Source of the DNA: a bacterium
GTDB lineage: Bacteria > Electryoneota > RPQS01
DNA length: 64,000 bases
Assembly: GCA_016721565.1 (NCBI GenBank)
Contig: JADKHW010000002.1
Coordinates: 124,001-188,000 of the forward strand
Direction of reading: 5' to 3'
In this document: piece after piece, positions 18,248 to 27,994 of the stretch
How positions within the stretch are numbered: position 1 is the first letter of the stretch
How the letters are laid out: the number at the start of each line of letters is the position of its first letter
Translations under genes and position numbers: made by a program
The notes under the pieces: generated by a model
Seen by the model: the letters and a program-made list of their open reading frames with translations, nothing else
Databases searched by the model: none
Told to the model about the DNA's origin: nothing

Positions 18248-18885
18248 AAATCTTCCTGCTCATTGTGATTTTGCTCCTCGGCGCCGGTGTTGTTGCAGTG
18301 TTTGCATTGGCTGAAAAGCCTGCCGAGCTGCCGCCGCCTGACGCCTTGTCACGCATGGACTCCGTGCTCGGGGCCATGCCAGACGAAAAGAACATTGCAA
18401 AAGAGATCAAGCGACTGAAGAAAGATATCGAGAAAACTATGCCCAAAGGCAAGTATATCGTTATCGACTCGCAAACTAACAATGCGTACTTGAGAACCGC
18501 TGATTCTGTTTTCTTTAAGGCTGTATGTTCAACCGGTTCCGGCGGTGAATTGACTGATCCGAAGACCGGTAAGAAATGGGTCTTTCATACCCCGAGCGGA
18601 GTCTTTTCCATCAAGAACAAGATTGTCGAACCGTGGTGGCGTAAGCCTGACTGGGCATTTGTTGAAGACAATGAACCAGTGCCCACCAGCAATGCGGATC
18701 GTTTGGATCCCAATGTGATGGGAGATTACGCCCTCGGTTTCGGTGATGGCTATTTCATTCACGGCACATTATACGAGCGTCTCCTCGGCATGTCGGTAAG
18801 CCACGGCTGCGTCAGACTTGGTTCAGACGACCTGAAGTTCTTCTATGATCGCGTGCCGATCGGGACCGGTGTCTATGTCCTCTAA
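18244..18885 (+). CDS. L,D-transpeptidase (YkuD/ErfK family)
   Basis: A 213-residue envelope enzyme with an N-terminal hydrophobic segment (IFLLIVILLLGAGVVAVFAL) and a YkuD domain from about residue 75: KYIVIDSQTNNAYLRTADS, then GSGGELTDPKTGKKWVF and the catalytic SVSHGCVRLGSDD with HGTL upstream. This is the layout of ErfK/YbiS-type enzymes that make 3-3 cross-links or anchor lipoproteins. Translationally coupled by ATGA to the preceding transpeptidase, and its end overlaps the next gene by eleven bases, so the three work as a unit. Confidence 0.9.
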   Translation: MKIFLLIVILLLGAGVVAVFALAEKPAELPPPDALSRMDSVLGAMPDEKNIAKEIKRLKKDIEKTMPKGKYIVIDSQTNNAYLRTADSVFFKAVCSTGSGGELTDPKTGKKWVFHTPSGVFSIKNKIVEPWWRKPDWAFVEDNEPVPTSNADRLDPNVMGDYALGFGDGYFIHGTLYERLLGMSVSHGCVRLGSDDLKFFYDRVPIGTGVYVL

Positions 18886-19495
18886 GTCTCTTTCGCTCGT
18901 GCTGTTTGTTGTAGTTGTCATAACAAACTCCGTTCTGGCCCAGCCGGATAGCCTAAGGCGCGAATGGAAATTGCTCGCCGCACAAAACGAGTTAATCAAG
19001 TCAAACAATACCTATCTTGTCTTGGACAATCGCGATCAGTCGTTCACTTTGAAACTCGGCAGTGCGGTTGTGTGGGTTTTGAAAGAGGACTCTGGTACGG
19101 CCAAGCTCAATGTTACGAGCCTGATCTCAAAGTTTGAACCTGACACAACTTTTCTCTTCGCGATCAGCAATTTGCGATTGATGGAATACGAACCGCGCTT
19201 TCCAGACACTCTCTTGAAGATCGTGTCAGAAGCTATGGACATGGATCCGTCACTTCTCCAACGTGAGATTCCGGTAGCGTTTGAGATCAAGTGGCGTAAT
19301 GGCCCGACTTTATTGGTTCACTCGACACCTGAAAATCAGCCTGTTGTCATCAAGGTACCTTGGCGCGAGAAACTCGGCAAGTGGCTCGACAGCTTCAAAG
19401 AAAACAACGCATTTGAAGTTCAAACCAACCGCGAAATCGCGCTGACTCTATATCGAGTTTTGAAGGCCGGCGCGCTCACGATGGTACTTAGATAG
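18875..19495 (+). CDS. Secreted hypothetical protein of the transpeptidase operon
   Basis: The start at 18875 lies inside the end of the transpeptidase gene and gives a signal peptide (SLVLFVVVVITNSVLAQ). The mature part of about 185 residues has a beta-rich start (NTYLVLDNRDQSFTLKLGSA) that resembles the opening of a YkuD domain, but the catalytic HxG/SHGC motifs are absent. It may be a non-catalytic partner or a related fold; I do not recognise a family. It is the last gene of the operon and is followed by a strong terminator 24 bases downstream. Confidence 0.7.
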   Translation: MSSKSLSLVLFVVVVITNSVLAQPDSLRREWKLLAAQNELIKSNNTYLVLDNRDQSFTLKLGSAVVWVLKEDSGTAKLNVTSLISKFEPDTTFLFAISNLRLMEYEPRFPDTLLKIVSEAMDMDPSLLQREIPVAFEIKWRNGPTLLVHSTPENQPVVIKVPWREKLGKWLDSFKENNAFEVQTNREIALTLYRVLKAGALTMVLR

Positions 19496-19518
19496 CGCAA
19501 GCATTTCGATAGAATAGC

Positions 19519-19550
19519 AAAGCGGGCCGTCCAGATGGACGGCCCGCTTT
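19519..19550. terminator. Bidirectional terminator, strong GC stem
   Basis: AAAGCGGGCCGTCC pairs with GGACGGCCCGCTTT around a 4-base AGAT loop; ATTCTCTTT follows on the plus strand. It separates the transpeptidase operon from the convergent secreted protein. Confidence 0.85.
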
Positions 19551-19616
19551 ATTCTCTTTAGGCAAGTCTGACGCTTTTTAGCGCTCACGTCAGGGCAAAC
19601 CACGCTTAACAAGCGG

Positions 19617-21264
19617 TTACTTCAGAAGCAGCATCTTGCGCGTGTCCGTGAAGCTACCTGCATTCAGGCGATAGAAATACAAACCGCTGGGCAGCGCGGC
19701 TGCGTTGAAGCTTACGTTGAAGCTTCCAGCATTCTGATTTCCATTCACAAGGGTCGTAACTTCTTCACCAGTAACTGTGAAGACCTTCAGGCTGACATTG
19801 GACGCTTCGGCAAGCGTGTAGCTGATGTTGGTCTCGGGGTTAAACGGATTCGGATAGTTTTGAGCTAATGCAAATTCTGTCACGGTTCCCTGCGTACCCG
19901 GCGTCGCGCTGGCGATTTCAGGATAGACGCTGCTTGAGCCGTCCATGTTGACAACCGTCAGGCGGTAGCTGTAGGCAGTACCGGCCAGGACGTTCGCGTC
20001 GGTGAAGCTGTAGCGAGTCTCCGACGAGCTTTCGCCGTGAGCTTGCACCTGCGCCGCATTGCTCCAGTTTTCGTTGTCGGTCGAGCGCTCGAGCAAGAAA
20101 TGGCTCGTGTTGGTCTCGGTCGCCGTCGACCAATCCACTCGCACCTCACCTTCAAGACCTGTAGCATCAAACGAAGCCATTTCAACAGGCAGGAAGTTGT
20201 CAAGGCGTGATGCAGAAGCAGCCCGCATAAACGTCTTCCGCTGGCGGAATTTCACGACCACTTGAGGCCAAGCAAAGCACCAAGTACCAATTCATATCGC
20301 CACCTTGGCGAACTTCCCAGGCGATGTCGCCACTGCCGGGCGTGCATTCGCCGCCGCAGTCAACACAGCCAGGTACCCAATCAAGACCGGCAAGAACCGG
20401 ATGGCTGATTGTGGTATTCAAACGGATCCAAAGCTCGTTCGAGCAGCAGCAGAGGCTGACGCAATATGAACCAGCACCGGATATTTCGCTCGGACCCCAA
20501 GTTTCACAGCAGTAGGTCTGAAGGTCAAGCGTTTGTGTCGGGTTGGAGTCATCAATCACTGCAAAGCGGTTGCCGCCGCATTCCCAGTTGCAGTTTGTGC
20601 CGTCGTTGCGCTGGAACTTGTACTGGACATTGGTATTCGATCCACCGGGGAACACGAAGACGCCTTCCCAGATGCCATCGTTGTCGGCATCGTTGAGCGC
20701 GCCGTTCGGATTGCACATACTCCAACCAAGGAAGTCACCGGTGACATAAACACCTCCCGCGAACAGGGCAGGGTTGATACAGTTCATATCTACACGGAAA
20801 GTCACCGCGACATCACGAGACGTACCCGGCTGAATGTGGAGTACAAACGGGGGGTTATTGCCCGCTTGGTCTTGTGCCGCAGCATAGGTCGTGTTATCTT
20901 CCGCGTCATAGACTTCGATGTAGAAAAGCTCATCTTCGCCGCCGTTTAAAGCAAACGAAGGAATGTCAGCCCACCACTCATCATTAGCGCCAATCTGGAC
21001 ATTGAAAGCCATCGGAGTCGATGTGTACACACCATCACTGGCGCGCTTGTAGAACAATGCCGCGCTGATACCCGCGCCCGGACCAGGAGCGTCGGTCACG
21101 CCACCCTTCCAAACCTGAACATACACTCCAATGTTTTGGTTCGGCAAACGGACTTGACCACTGGTCGGCCAAATCTGTCCGGCCCAGCCGATTGCGGCTT
21201 GAGCCGTGCTGGCACCTAAGGCCACCAGCATCATACATAATAACAAATACTTAATCGATTTCAT
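19617..21264 (-). CDS. Large secreted protein with C-terminal sorting domain, one frameshift
   Basis: Signal peptide MKSIKYLLLCMMLVALGASTAQA from 21264, with GGAG upstream. The mature N-terminal part contains a starch-binding/CBM-like region (VTFRVDMNCINPALFAGGVY, GDFLGWSMCNPNG, DADNDGIWEGVF) and a Cys-rich segment (CCETWG, SLCCCS). The first frame ends at 20200 in CFCITP, where one extra base near 20208 interrupts it. The second frame goes on LDNFLPVEMASFDATG, a fibronectin-like WSTATETNTSHF domain, and the sorting domain AQNYPNPFNPETNISYTL to RKMLLLK. The corrected protein is about 545 residues. The same VEM/VELxSF linker occurs in two other proteins of the window, which supports joining the frames. 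Confidence 0.8.
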
Positions 21265-21317
21265 AAAACTGCTCCGGTCCTTTCATGTTAACAAGTTGTT
21301 GCGGTTGCAGTATAGCT

Positions 21318-21346
21318 AATATATTTCCATCCTCCTCGGAAGTCAA
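21318..21346 (-). promoter_or_regulatory. Promoter of the secreted protein gene at 21264
   Basis: On the minus strand TTGACT and TATATT are separated by exactly 17 bases, ending about 54 bases before the ATG. Confidence 0.7.
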
Positions 21347-21534
21347 GAAACTTCAAGTAATATCCCAATTTCTTTCAATTCAACTTGTAGTGCCTTTCTG
21401 TTGGGTCTATACCCCTAACCCTTTGTTTCATATTGTCAGGAAGTAAGCAAATCTCATGCAAAGCTCTTGATTAATGGCCCTGACACAGAAACTCAGCTTG
21501 GATTGGAGGCATTTCACTTTCAATGCCGCCTCTC

Positions 21535-21563
21535 TTGACTTTCGGCCCCCCTGAAATTATATT
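21535..21563 (+). promoter_or_regulatory. Promoter of the trp operon
   Basis: TTGACT and TATATT with exactly 17 bases between them. Transcription would start near 21570, about 16 bases before the leader peptide ATG. The spacer holds a run of six C. The 21347-21534 stretch between the two divergent promoters shows no gene or clear operator. Confidence 0.75.
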
Positions 21564-21585
21564 GTGGAATATTACCTATTGCACC

Positions 21586-21663
21586 ATGATGACACAACTC
21601 GCCACCTTCATGACCTGGGTTTGGCGCTGGCAAATTGACAGCGTGGTGAATGGTATTGTCTGA
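21586..21663 (+). CDS. trpL: trp operon leader peptide
   Basis: A 25-residue frame, MMTQLATFMTWVWRWQIDSV followed by VNGIV and a stop. It has three tryptophan codons at 21616, 21622 and 21628 within five codons, in a protein family where Trp makes up about one residue in a hundred. It sits between the trp promoter and an attenuator hairpin. Scarcity of charged tRNA-Trp would stall the ribosome on these codons and expose the antiterminator. Its only role is to be translated; no function of the peptide itself is expected. Confidence 0.88.
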   Translation: MMTQLATFMTWVWRWQIDSVVNGIV

Positions 21664-21722
21664 TTTTGTTGGTTAATCAAGACTCTGCACCAACCACGCC
21701 CTCGACCAGCGTGGTTTTTTGT
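21616..21722 (+). promoter_or_regulatory. Tryptophan attenuator (ribosome-mediated)
   Basis: Three alternative RNA pairings can be read. Segment 1:2 is GCGCTG (21624-21629, over the last Trp codons) with CAGCGT (21639-21644). Segment 2:3, the antiterminator, is GCGTGGT (21641-21647) with ACCACGC (21693-21699). Segment 3:4, the terminator, is AACCACGC (21692-21699) with GCGTGGTT (21709-21716) and a T-run. Segments 2 and 4 carry the same GCGTGGT, as expected if they compete for segment 3. Stalling at the Trp codons would block segment 2 from pairing with 1 and favour 2:3, so trpE is transcribed. Confidence 0.88.
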
Positions 21723-21738
21723 TTCTCATAATCTCAAT

Positions 21739-23099
21739 ATGACTACCTTATCCCTCTCCGCTGACTTACTCACTCCTGTAGCCGCATTCATGAAGCTGCG
21801 GTCGCTCGGTCAAGCACCGTTCTTGATGGAAAGCGTCACAGGAGGTGAGCGCTTCGGGCGCTTCTCGTTCCTGGGGCTCGATCTTATGGCGCGATATTCG
21901 CTCAAGCCCCCCGGGAAGCAAAAGCGGATATTCCCGGAGTCTCAACAACGGGATCACTGCGGCAACTGCTAACTGAATTCGAGCGTACAAGCAAGACCGA
22001 GGTGAATTCTACATTGCCGTTTGCGGGTGGGTTGATTGGTGTTATCGGCTTCGACTGGATTCATGAACTCGAGCGGCTAGACCCAACAAAAAAGAGCAAA
22101 GCTCCGCTCGCGTGGCTCGGGAATTACCGACGAATAGTTATCTTTGATCATCTGCGGCACGAGATCAAGTTGATTGATCAAACTGACAGTTCAAGTGCGA
22201 GCGACTTACAAGAACTTGCAAAAGCGCTCGAGAAGCCCCTTACACACACCAGCACAACATTTCATACCGGCGAACGCAGCAGCAGTTTTGATCCGAGTGA
22301 TTTTTGCGCTTCTGTTGAAAAATTGAAACAGCACATTATCGCCGGAGATATTTTTCAGGGAGTTTTGTCACAGAAATTCTCCCGCGAGGCCGAGGGCGAC
22401 GCTTTTCAGCTTTACCGCGCACTCCGCAAGGTTAATCCTTCGCCCTTCATGTTCTATCACGAGACTCCAGTAGGCACGTTCATCGGCGCTTCACCTGAAT
22501 TGCAGGTCGGCGTATCAAACCGTGAAGTGCGGATTAATCCGATTGCTGGGACACGACCGCGCGGTGTAGATGATGATGCGGATATGAAACATGAGAAGGA
22601 TCTAAAAGCTGATCCCAAAGAACGCTCCGAGCACATGATGCTTGTCGATCTCGCACGCAATGACTTAGGTCGCGTGTGTGAATTTGGTTCGGTCAAAGTC
22701 AAAGAGCTTGGCACAATTCACCGCTTCAGTCATGTGATGCATCTGGTCAGCGACGTACGAGGTAAACTGAGCGAAGGATTATGCGCAACCGATGCTCTTG
22801 CCGCTTCGTTTCCCGCCGGGACCGTCAGCGGCGCGCCTAAAGTACGCGCACTGGAAATCATCTTGGAAAACGAGCCTGTTCCGCGCGATTTCTACTCGGG
22901 TGCAGCAGGGTTTCTCGGTCGCGACGGCAATGCTGAGTTTTGTATTATGTTAAGAACCGCCGTATTACACGACGGTGTTCTCAGCTATCAAGCCGGAGCA
23001 GGAATCGTAGCAGAAAGCGTCCCCGAAACCGAACGCGCCGAAACAGAACACAAAGCTGCGGCCATCGAGCGCGCACTGAAGCAACTGGACTCACAATGA
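21739..23099 (+). CDS. trpE: Anthranilate synthase component I, one frameshift
   Basis: First enzyme of tryptophan synthesis: chorismate plus ammonia to anthranilate. The N-terminal frame (21739) carries the Trp-binding region (FLMESVTGGERFGRFSFLG) and stops at 21972. A tract of six C at 21908 appears one base short. With seven C the frame reads KPPREAKADIPGVSTTGSLR and joins the second frame, which continues to 23099. Chorismate-binding motifs follow: GTFIGASPE, NPIAGTRPRG, DLARNDLGRV and FPAGTVSGAPKVRA. About 453 residues when joined, a normal length. No clear ribosome site precedes the ATG. The stop overlaps trpG as ATGA. Confidence 0.92.
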
Positions 23100-23671
23100 T
23101 TTTTGTCCTCGATAACTACGACTCTTTCACCTACAATCTCGTGCAAGCCATTGGCAAAATGGGCGTGCGCGTGGAAGTCGCGCGCAATGATGAGATCACT
23201 TGCGATGAATTGCTTGCCAAGAAGCCGTCCGCACTCATTCTCTCCCCCGGTCCCGGTCGTCCTGAAGATGCCGGGAACATGCCGGCTATTCTCAGCGGTT
23301 CAATAGGAAAGCTTCCGATTCTTGGCGTTTGTTTAGGGCATCAAATGATCGGTTTGCATTTTGGGGGTAATGTGGTTGCGGCTCCGCAACTGGTTCACGG
23401 CAAATCTGCACGCGTGTTTCATGATGGCCGCACTATTTATCGAGGATTATCCGACCCGTTTGAAGCAGGCCGATATCATTCATTGATTGTTGAAGAAGAA
23501 GGGTTACCGGCGGATATTGAGATTTCATCTCGCACGCAAGCCGGTGAAATCATGGGAGTGCGGCACAAATCGCTACCCATTGAAGGCGTACAATTTCATC
23601 CCGAATCAATTCTCACTCCCGAAGGTGAAAAGCTACTTGCTAACTTTGTCGCCATGACTGCCGCCAAATGA
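23096..23671 (+). CDS. trpG: Anthranilate synthase component II (glutamine amidotransferase)
   Basis: Supplies ammonia from glutamine to TrpE. Class I amidotransferase of 191 residues: MIFVLDNYDSFTYNLVQ at the start, SPGPGRPEDAG for the oxyanion region, catalytic Cys in LGVCLGHQ, and the His-Glu pair in GVQFHPESILT. The start at 23096 overlaps the trpE stop (ATGA); a longer frame beginning at 22940 would lie inside trpE and is rejected. The stop overlaps trpD in the same way. Confidence 0.96.
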   Translation: MIFVLDNYDSFTYNLVQAIGKMGVRVEVARNDEITCDELLAKKPSALILSPGPGRPEDAGNMPAILSGSIGKLPILGVCLGHQMIGLHFGGNVVAAPQLVHGKSARVFHDGRTIYRGLSDPFEAGRYHSLIVEEEGLPADIEISSRTQAGEIMGVRHKSLPIEGVQFHPESILTPEGEKLLANFVAMTAAK

Positions 23672-24672
23672 CGCTCAAGGATTATCTGAAATACGTCGTG
23701 CACGGCGGCGCGCTTTCGCGCATTGATGCCGCAAGATGTTGCGAACTTCTCTTTGCAAGTGAGGCCTCGCATACGGACATTGCAGGACTACTATGCGCGT
23801 TGCATGCTCGCGGCGAGACAGTTGATGAGTTATCTGGCTTTTTAGCAACCATGCGCTCGAACATGACGCGCGTGTCATGCAACGATCCCAATGCAATAGA
23901 CATGTGCGGGACGGGCGGCGACGGCAGTCACAGTTTTAATCTCTCGACTGCGGCCTCGCTACTCGCCGCCGCATGTGGTGTCACGGTAGCTAAGCATGGC
24001 AACCGCGCCGTTTCATCGAAATCCGGAAGCGCGGACATTCTGGAAGCGCTACACATTCCGCTTTCAACGAATGCTCAAGATGCGCAGCGCCTCCTTGATG
24101 AGAAGAATTTTGCGTTCCTGTTTGCACCGCATTTCCATCCGGCAATGAAGAGTGTCGCACCCGTGCGAAAAGAGCTTGGCGTGCGCACAATCTTCAATCT
24201 GCTCGGCCCATTAGCAAATCCGGCTGGCGTGAAACGGCAGTTGATTGGAGTCTATAACCCCAAGTGGATGCGGCCACTCGTTGAAACGCTTGCCCAAAGC
24301 GGATCGGAATTTGTGATTACCTTTCATGCGGAAGGGGGCCTGGACGAAATCACGCTTGCAGGAGACACGCACTACTGTATGCTCCGCGATACGCGCATCA
24401 TTGAAGGAGTCTGGCGGGCAGAGACATGGGGCGCTCAAACGAGTTCACATGAAGTGATCTTGGGTGGAAATGCCTTGCAAAACGCCGAACGATTGCTCTC
24501 AGTCGCCAATGGAAATGAAGCCGAATTGCGCGAGTGGATAATCGTGAATTGTGCACCTGCTCTTTGGATTGCAGGCAAAGTGTTAAGTATCGAGGCGGGT
24601 GTCTCTTTTGCTCGTGATTGCATCCTTAGCGGGGCCTTTGGCAAGTATCTCGACTCGCTGCGCACGGCATGA
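23668..24672 (+). CDS. trpD: Anthranilate phosphoribosyltransferase
   Basis: Joins anthranilate to phosphoribosyl pyrophosphate. At 334 residues the family motifs are in order: the N-terminal helical domain with LLCALHARGETVDE, the PRPP-binding loop MCGTGGDGSHSFNLSTA near residue 73, KHGNRAVSSKSGSADILEAL, and FLFAPHFHPAMKSVAPVRKE with RTIFNLLGPLANPA. The start overlaps the trpG stop and the stop overlaps the trpC start (both ATGA). Confidence 0.96.
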   Translation: MTLKDYLKYVVHGGALSRIDAARCCELLFASEASHTDIAGLLCALHARGETVDELSGFLATMRSNMTRVSCNDPNAIDMCGTGGDGSHSFNLSTAASLLAAACGVTVAKHGNRAVSSKSGSADILEALHIPLSTNAQDAQRLLDEKNFAFLFAPHFHPAMKSVAPVRKELGVRTIFNLLGPLANPAGVKRQLIGVYNPKWMRPLVETLAQSGSEFVITFHAEGGLDEITLAGDTHYCMLRDTRIIEGVWRAETWGAQTSSHEVILGGNALQNAERLLSVANGNEAELREWIIVNCAPALWIAGKVLSIEAGVSFARDCILSGAFGKYLDSLRTA

Positions 24673-25430
24673 GCATTTTGCACGACATTCTGCGTAAGCG
24701 GCTCGATACACGGGTGTGTTCGTCCACAACGATTGAACTCCGCGCCCGCGCGCTTGAAATGCCTTTACCAAGAGATTTCTTGGCATCACTTCAAATTCCA
24801 GATGAGCTTTCAGTCATTGCCGAGATCAAGTTTCGCTCACCAAGCGAAGGCGTGTTGCGCTCAAGCGACAACATAGAATACCTCGCTACTTCGTACGAAC
24901 GTAACGGAGCAAGCGCATTGTCCGTGTTGACCGAGCAGCACGCTTTCGGCGGTCAGTTAATTAACATTCTACGCGCCAAGAGCTCGTGCAAACTCCCCGT
25001 CCTGCGCAAAGACTTTCTATACGATGAGTATGATGTTTGGGAATCTCGAACAAGTGGCGCGGACGCAATCCTCTTAATTGCCAAGATGCTATCGCGCGAG
25101 CAACTCATTGAATTGCGCGGGATTGCAGAGCAAGCAACCTTGACTATCCTACTTGAGTTGCACGACGAAGACGATTTGTGCAAAGCCGAAGGAATAACAA
25201 ACGTCGCCTTCGGCGTCAATCATAGAAATCTTGATACATTGGCCATAGACCTCGGTATTAGCAACAAGCTATTTCCGCTTATCAACGGCATCAAGGTCGC
25301 CGAAAGTGGTTTGCGTTCGCGCACTGATGTTGTAAAAATGCGTGAGCGTGGAGCCGATGCCGTGCTTGTTGGAACATCATTTATGAAGCATGCCGACCCG
25401 GGCCAAGCATTGGCCGCATTCCTTAAGTGA
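24669..25430 (+). CDS. trpC: Indole-3-glycerol phosphate synthase
   Basis: Ring-closing decarboxylation of the anthranilate-derived ribulose phosphate. A 253-residue TIM barrel: VIAEIKFRSPSEGVLR near residue 50 with the catalytic Lys, LSVLTEQHAFGG, VLRKDFLYDEYDVWESRTSG with Lys and Asp, DAILLIAKML, GVNHRNLDTL and VAESGLRSRTDV. TrpC and TrpF are separate genes here, not fused as in E. coli. The stop overlaps the trpF start as GTGA. Confidence 0.96.
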   Translation: MSILHDILRKRLDTRVCSSTTIELRARALEMPLPRDFLASLQIPDELSVIAEIKFRSPSEGVLRSSDNIEYLATSYERNGASALSVLTEQHAFGGQLINILRAKSSCKLPVLRKDFLYDEYDVWESRTSGADAILLIAKMLSREQLIELRGIAEQATLTILLELHDEDDLCKAEGITNVAFGVNHRNLDTLAIDLGISNKLFPLINGIKVAESGLRSRTDVVKMRERGADAVLVGTSFMKHADPGQALAAFLK

Positions 25431-26014
25431 GCCTGTGGATTAAATATTGCGGCATTTGCCGAGTCGAGGATTTCGCCTTCGCAGTCGAGCTTGGTGTGAA
25501 CGCAGTTGGCGTTATCTGCGTACCAAATACTCCACGCTACGTGGACTTCGAAGAGCTTAGCACGCTATCACGATTGCCGCGTGGCCATTCGCAACTCGTG
25601 CTCGTGTTTCAGAATGCATCGTCTGAGTTCGTATCAGGGTGTATCGAAATCGCCCGGCCCGATGTGCTGCAATTCCATGGAGACGAAAGCGCGTTCTATT
25701 GCACCTCCTTTGGCTTGCCGTATATCAAAGCAACTCGTGATGGTCAACAGATTCCAAAACTACTTGAACACATGCATGCACACGCGATCTTGATTGATAT
25801 CCCAGAGCTGATGCGGCCGATTTACGCATTGCAGATACAAAAGCCCATAATTCTGGCTGGACAACTAAATGACGCCAATGTTGCTGCAAGTATTCGCAAA
25901 CACAAACCGTTCGGTGTTGACGTATCACGCGGGATCGAAATGGAACCAAGAATAAAAGATCACATTTTGATGACACAATTTGCAGCAGCAGTTCGCGGAG
26001 CGTTGAGGCCATGA
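25427..26014 (+). CDS. trpF: Phosphoribosylanthranilate isomerase
   Basis: Amadori rearrangement before TrpC. A 195-residue barrel starting with GTG that overlaps the trpC stop. Catalytic Cys in [11 protein letters not shown] and Asp in [18 protein letters not shown] equals the family's QLHGdE. Several usual positions differ (for example CVPNTPRYV in place of FxxxSPRxV), so it is a divergent member, but operon position makes the assignment secure. The stop overlaps trpB (ATGA). Confidence 0.93.
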   Translation: MSLWIKYCGICRVEDFAFAVELGVNAVGVICVPNTPRYVDFEELSTLSRLPRGHSQLVLVFQNASSEFVSGCIEIARPDVLQFHGDESAFYCTSFGLPYIKATRDGQQIPKLLEHMHAHAILIDIPELMRPIYALQIQKPIILAGQLNDANVAASIRKHKPFGVDVSRGIEMEPRIKDHILMTQFAAAVRGALRP

Positions 26015-27186
26015 GTTACGACTATCCAGATATAAACGGCTTTTTCGGCGAATACGGCGGACAGTTCATTCCCGAGACTCTTGTTGCGCCGTGTCAAGAA
26101 CTCGCGCGCCAGTATCGCACCGCAGCGCTCGATCCCGGTTTTCATCAGGAACTCATGTGGCATTTGCACGATTTTGCAGGCCGACCGACGCCGCTTTATC
26201 CGGCAGAGAGATTAAGCGACCGCTTCGGCTTTCAGATATTTCTAAAACGTGAAGATTTGGTTCACACCGGTGCACATAAACTCAACAACGCGCTAGGCCA
26301 GGCCTTATTGGCAATGCGTATTGGTAAGACACGCGTAATTGCAGAAACTGGCGCTGGACAACACGGCGTTGCTACAGCAACCGTGTGTGCGCGTTTTGGT
26401 CTAGAATGTGTTGTCTATATGGGTGCAAAGGACATGGAGCGACAAGCGCCGAATGTCGCACGCATGAAAATGCTCGGCTCTGAAGTGCGTGCAGTCACGT
26501 CGGGAACACAAACGTTGAAGGATGCCACCAGCGAGGCCATTCGTGATTGGGTAACCAACGTACACGACACATTCTATTTGATTGGCAGCGTTGTCGGACC
26601 ACACCCCTATCCGCTCATGGTGCGCGAGTTTCAAAAAGTTATCGGCGAAGAGACACGCGAGCAATGCGCGGATCGAGGCATTGTTCCACAAATTCTGCTT
26701 GCATGTGTCGGCGGCGGTAGCAACGCGATTGGGTTCTTCTTTCCTTTTATCGAATTCAGCGGCGTCCAACTCATTGGAGTTGAAGCGGGTGGCGAAGGGG
26801 ACGGATCACCTCATCATGCGGCGGCGCTCACGCGGGGAACTCCCGGTGTGCTGCACGGTTCGCGCAGTTATGTTTTGCAGAATATCGACGGACAAATTCT
26901 CGAGGCACATTCAATTTCAGCAGGCTTAGATTATCCCGGCATTGGCCCTGAACACAGTTTTCTCTTTGACACCGGACGTGTATCATACGTTCGTGTCAGT
27001 GACGATCAAGCTCTCGCTTCTGCGCGTGAACTGGCCAAGCTCGAAGGCATCATCCCTGCGCTTGAATCCGCACATGCACTCGCGCATTTAGCGAAGTTGA
27101 AGCAAGAAGGTTTCACAAAGACGGCTATCGTTTGCTTATCCGGACGTGGTGACAAAGACATGGGGACTTATGGCGCCCACAATTGA
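26011..27186 (+). CDS. trpB: Tryptophan synthase beta chain
   Basis: Condenses indole with serine using PLP. At 391 residues it is the standard TrpB1 type: [13 protein letters not shown] at the start, the PLP lysine in [13 protein letters not shown] near residue 90, [15 protein letters not shown], the phosphate-binding [10 protein letters not shown], and [13 protein letters not shown] with [10 protein letters not shown] at the end. It works as an alpha2beta2 complex with TrpA, whose start lies inside its last codons. Confidence 0.97.
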   Translation: MSYDYPDINGFFGEYGGQFIPETLVAPCQELARQYRTAALDPGFHQELMWHLHDFAGRPTPLYPAERLSDRFGFQIFLKREDLVHTGAHKLNNALGQALLAMRIGKTRVIAETGAGQHGVATATVCARFGLECVVYMGAKDMERQAPNVARMKMLGSEVRAVTSGTQTLKDATSEAIRDWVTNVHDTFYLIGSVVGPHPYPLMVREFQKVIGEETREQCADRGIVPQILLACVGGGSNAIGFFFPFIEFSGVQLIGVEAGGEGDGSPHHAAALTRGTPGVLHGSRSYVLQNIDGQILEAHSISAGLDYPGIGPEHSFLFDTGRVSYVRVSDDQALASARELAKLEGIIPALESAHALAHLAKLKQEGFTKTAIVCLSGRGDKDMGTYGAHN

Positions 27187-27982
27187 TCTTTTCGCGCTAA
27201 CGCGTGATTCGCGCCAGCGCTCACATAAATTACTGGTCATGTATTTGACTTGTGGCTATTGCGAACACAATTGGACGTTCCCGCTCGCGCGCGAGGTATT
27301 CGCTGCCGGAGCAGACATTATTGAGCTGGGCATGCCATTTTCTGATCCACTCGCAGATGGCCCCACAATTCAGGCCGCCTCGCAGCACGCTTTGGACAAC
27401 GGCACCACGTCGAAAGAGTATTTTGAAGGCGCGTCACAGATCTCGGAGCTTGGCCCGACGCTGTTCATGGGGTATCTGAACAGCGTCACGTCAATTCCAC
27501 ATTTCCTCGAACGCGCTCATGATGCACAACTTTGCGGACTTGTACTTCCCGGTGGGCCGGTGACAAGTGAATCGTTCAGTAGCTTTGAACAATTCTCCGC
27601 GCGACTGAATTTGCCGCGAATTCCGTTCATCTCACCGACCAGTTCGCAAGATCGAATTGCTCAGATTGATGTCATGGACGCACCGTTCATCTACGCTGTG
27701 TCGATTGCCGGAGTCACCGGTGCACGCGCACAACTTGACACATCCGTGGATACCTATCTCGCAGGGCTCAAGAAGTCGCTCAAAACTCCGTTCTTGGCCG
27801 GGTTCGGAGTTTCTTCGCCAGAAACCGCACGGCGCATCGTATCGATTGCCGACGGAGTCATCGTCGGCAGCGCACTCTTGGATGGCATCGGCTCGTCTGC
27901 GAGTCTCGAACAGGCCTGCAAATTCACCAGTGAATTTGTGCAATCGCTCCGTGAAGCGATTGATGAACCTCTTTCCGCTTAG
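27170..27982 (+). CDS. trpA: Tryptophan synthase alpha chain
   Basis: Cleaves indole-3-glycerol phosphate and passes indole to TrpB through a tunnel. About 270 residues: catalytic Glu and Asp in [37 protein letters not shown], and the phosphate-binding loop region [14 protein letters not shown] with [13 protein letters not shown]. The start at 27170 ([10 protein letters not shown]) is inside the end of trpB and has GGGGA upstream; a start at 27146 is possible but would not match the family length as well. Confidence 0.95.
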   Translation: MAPTIDLFALTRDSRQRSHKLLVMYLTCGYCEHNWTFPLAREVFAAGADIIELGMPFSDPLADGPTIQAASQHALDNGTTSKEYFEGASQISELGPTLFMGYLNSVTSIPHFLERAHDAQLCGLVLPGGPVTSESFSSFEQFSARLNLPRIPFISPTSSQDRIAQIDVMDAPFIYAVSIAGVTGARAQLDTSVDTYLAGLKKSLKTPFLAGFGVSSPETARRIVSIADGVIVGSALLDGIGSSASLEQACKFTSEFVQSLREAIDEPLSA

Positions 27983-27994
27983 GAGAAACTGTCT

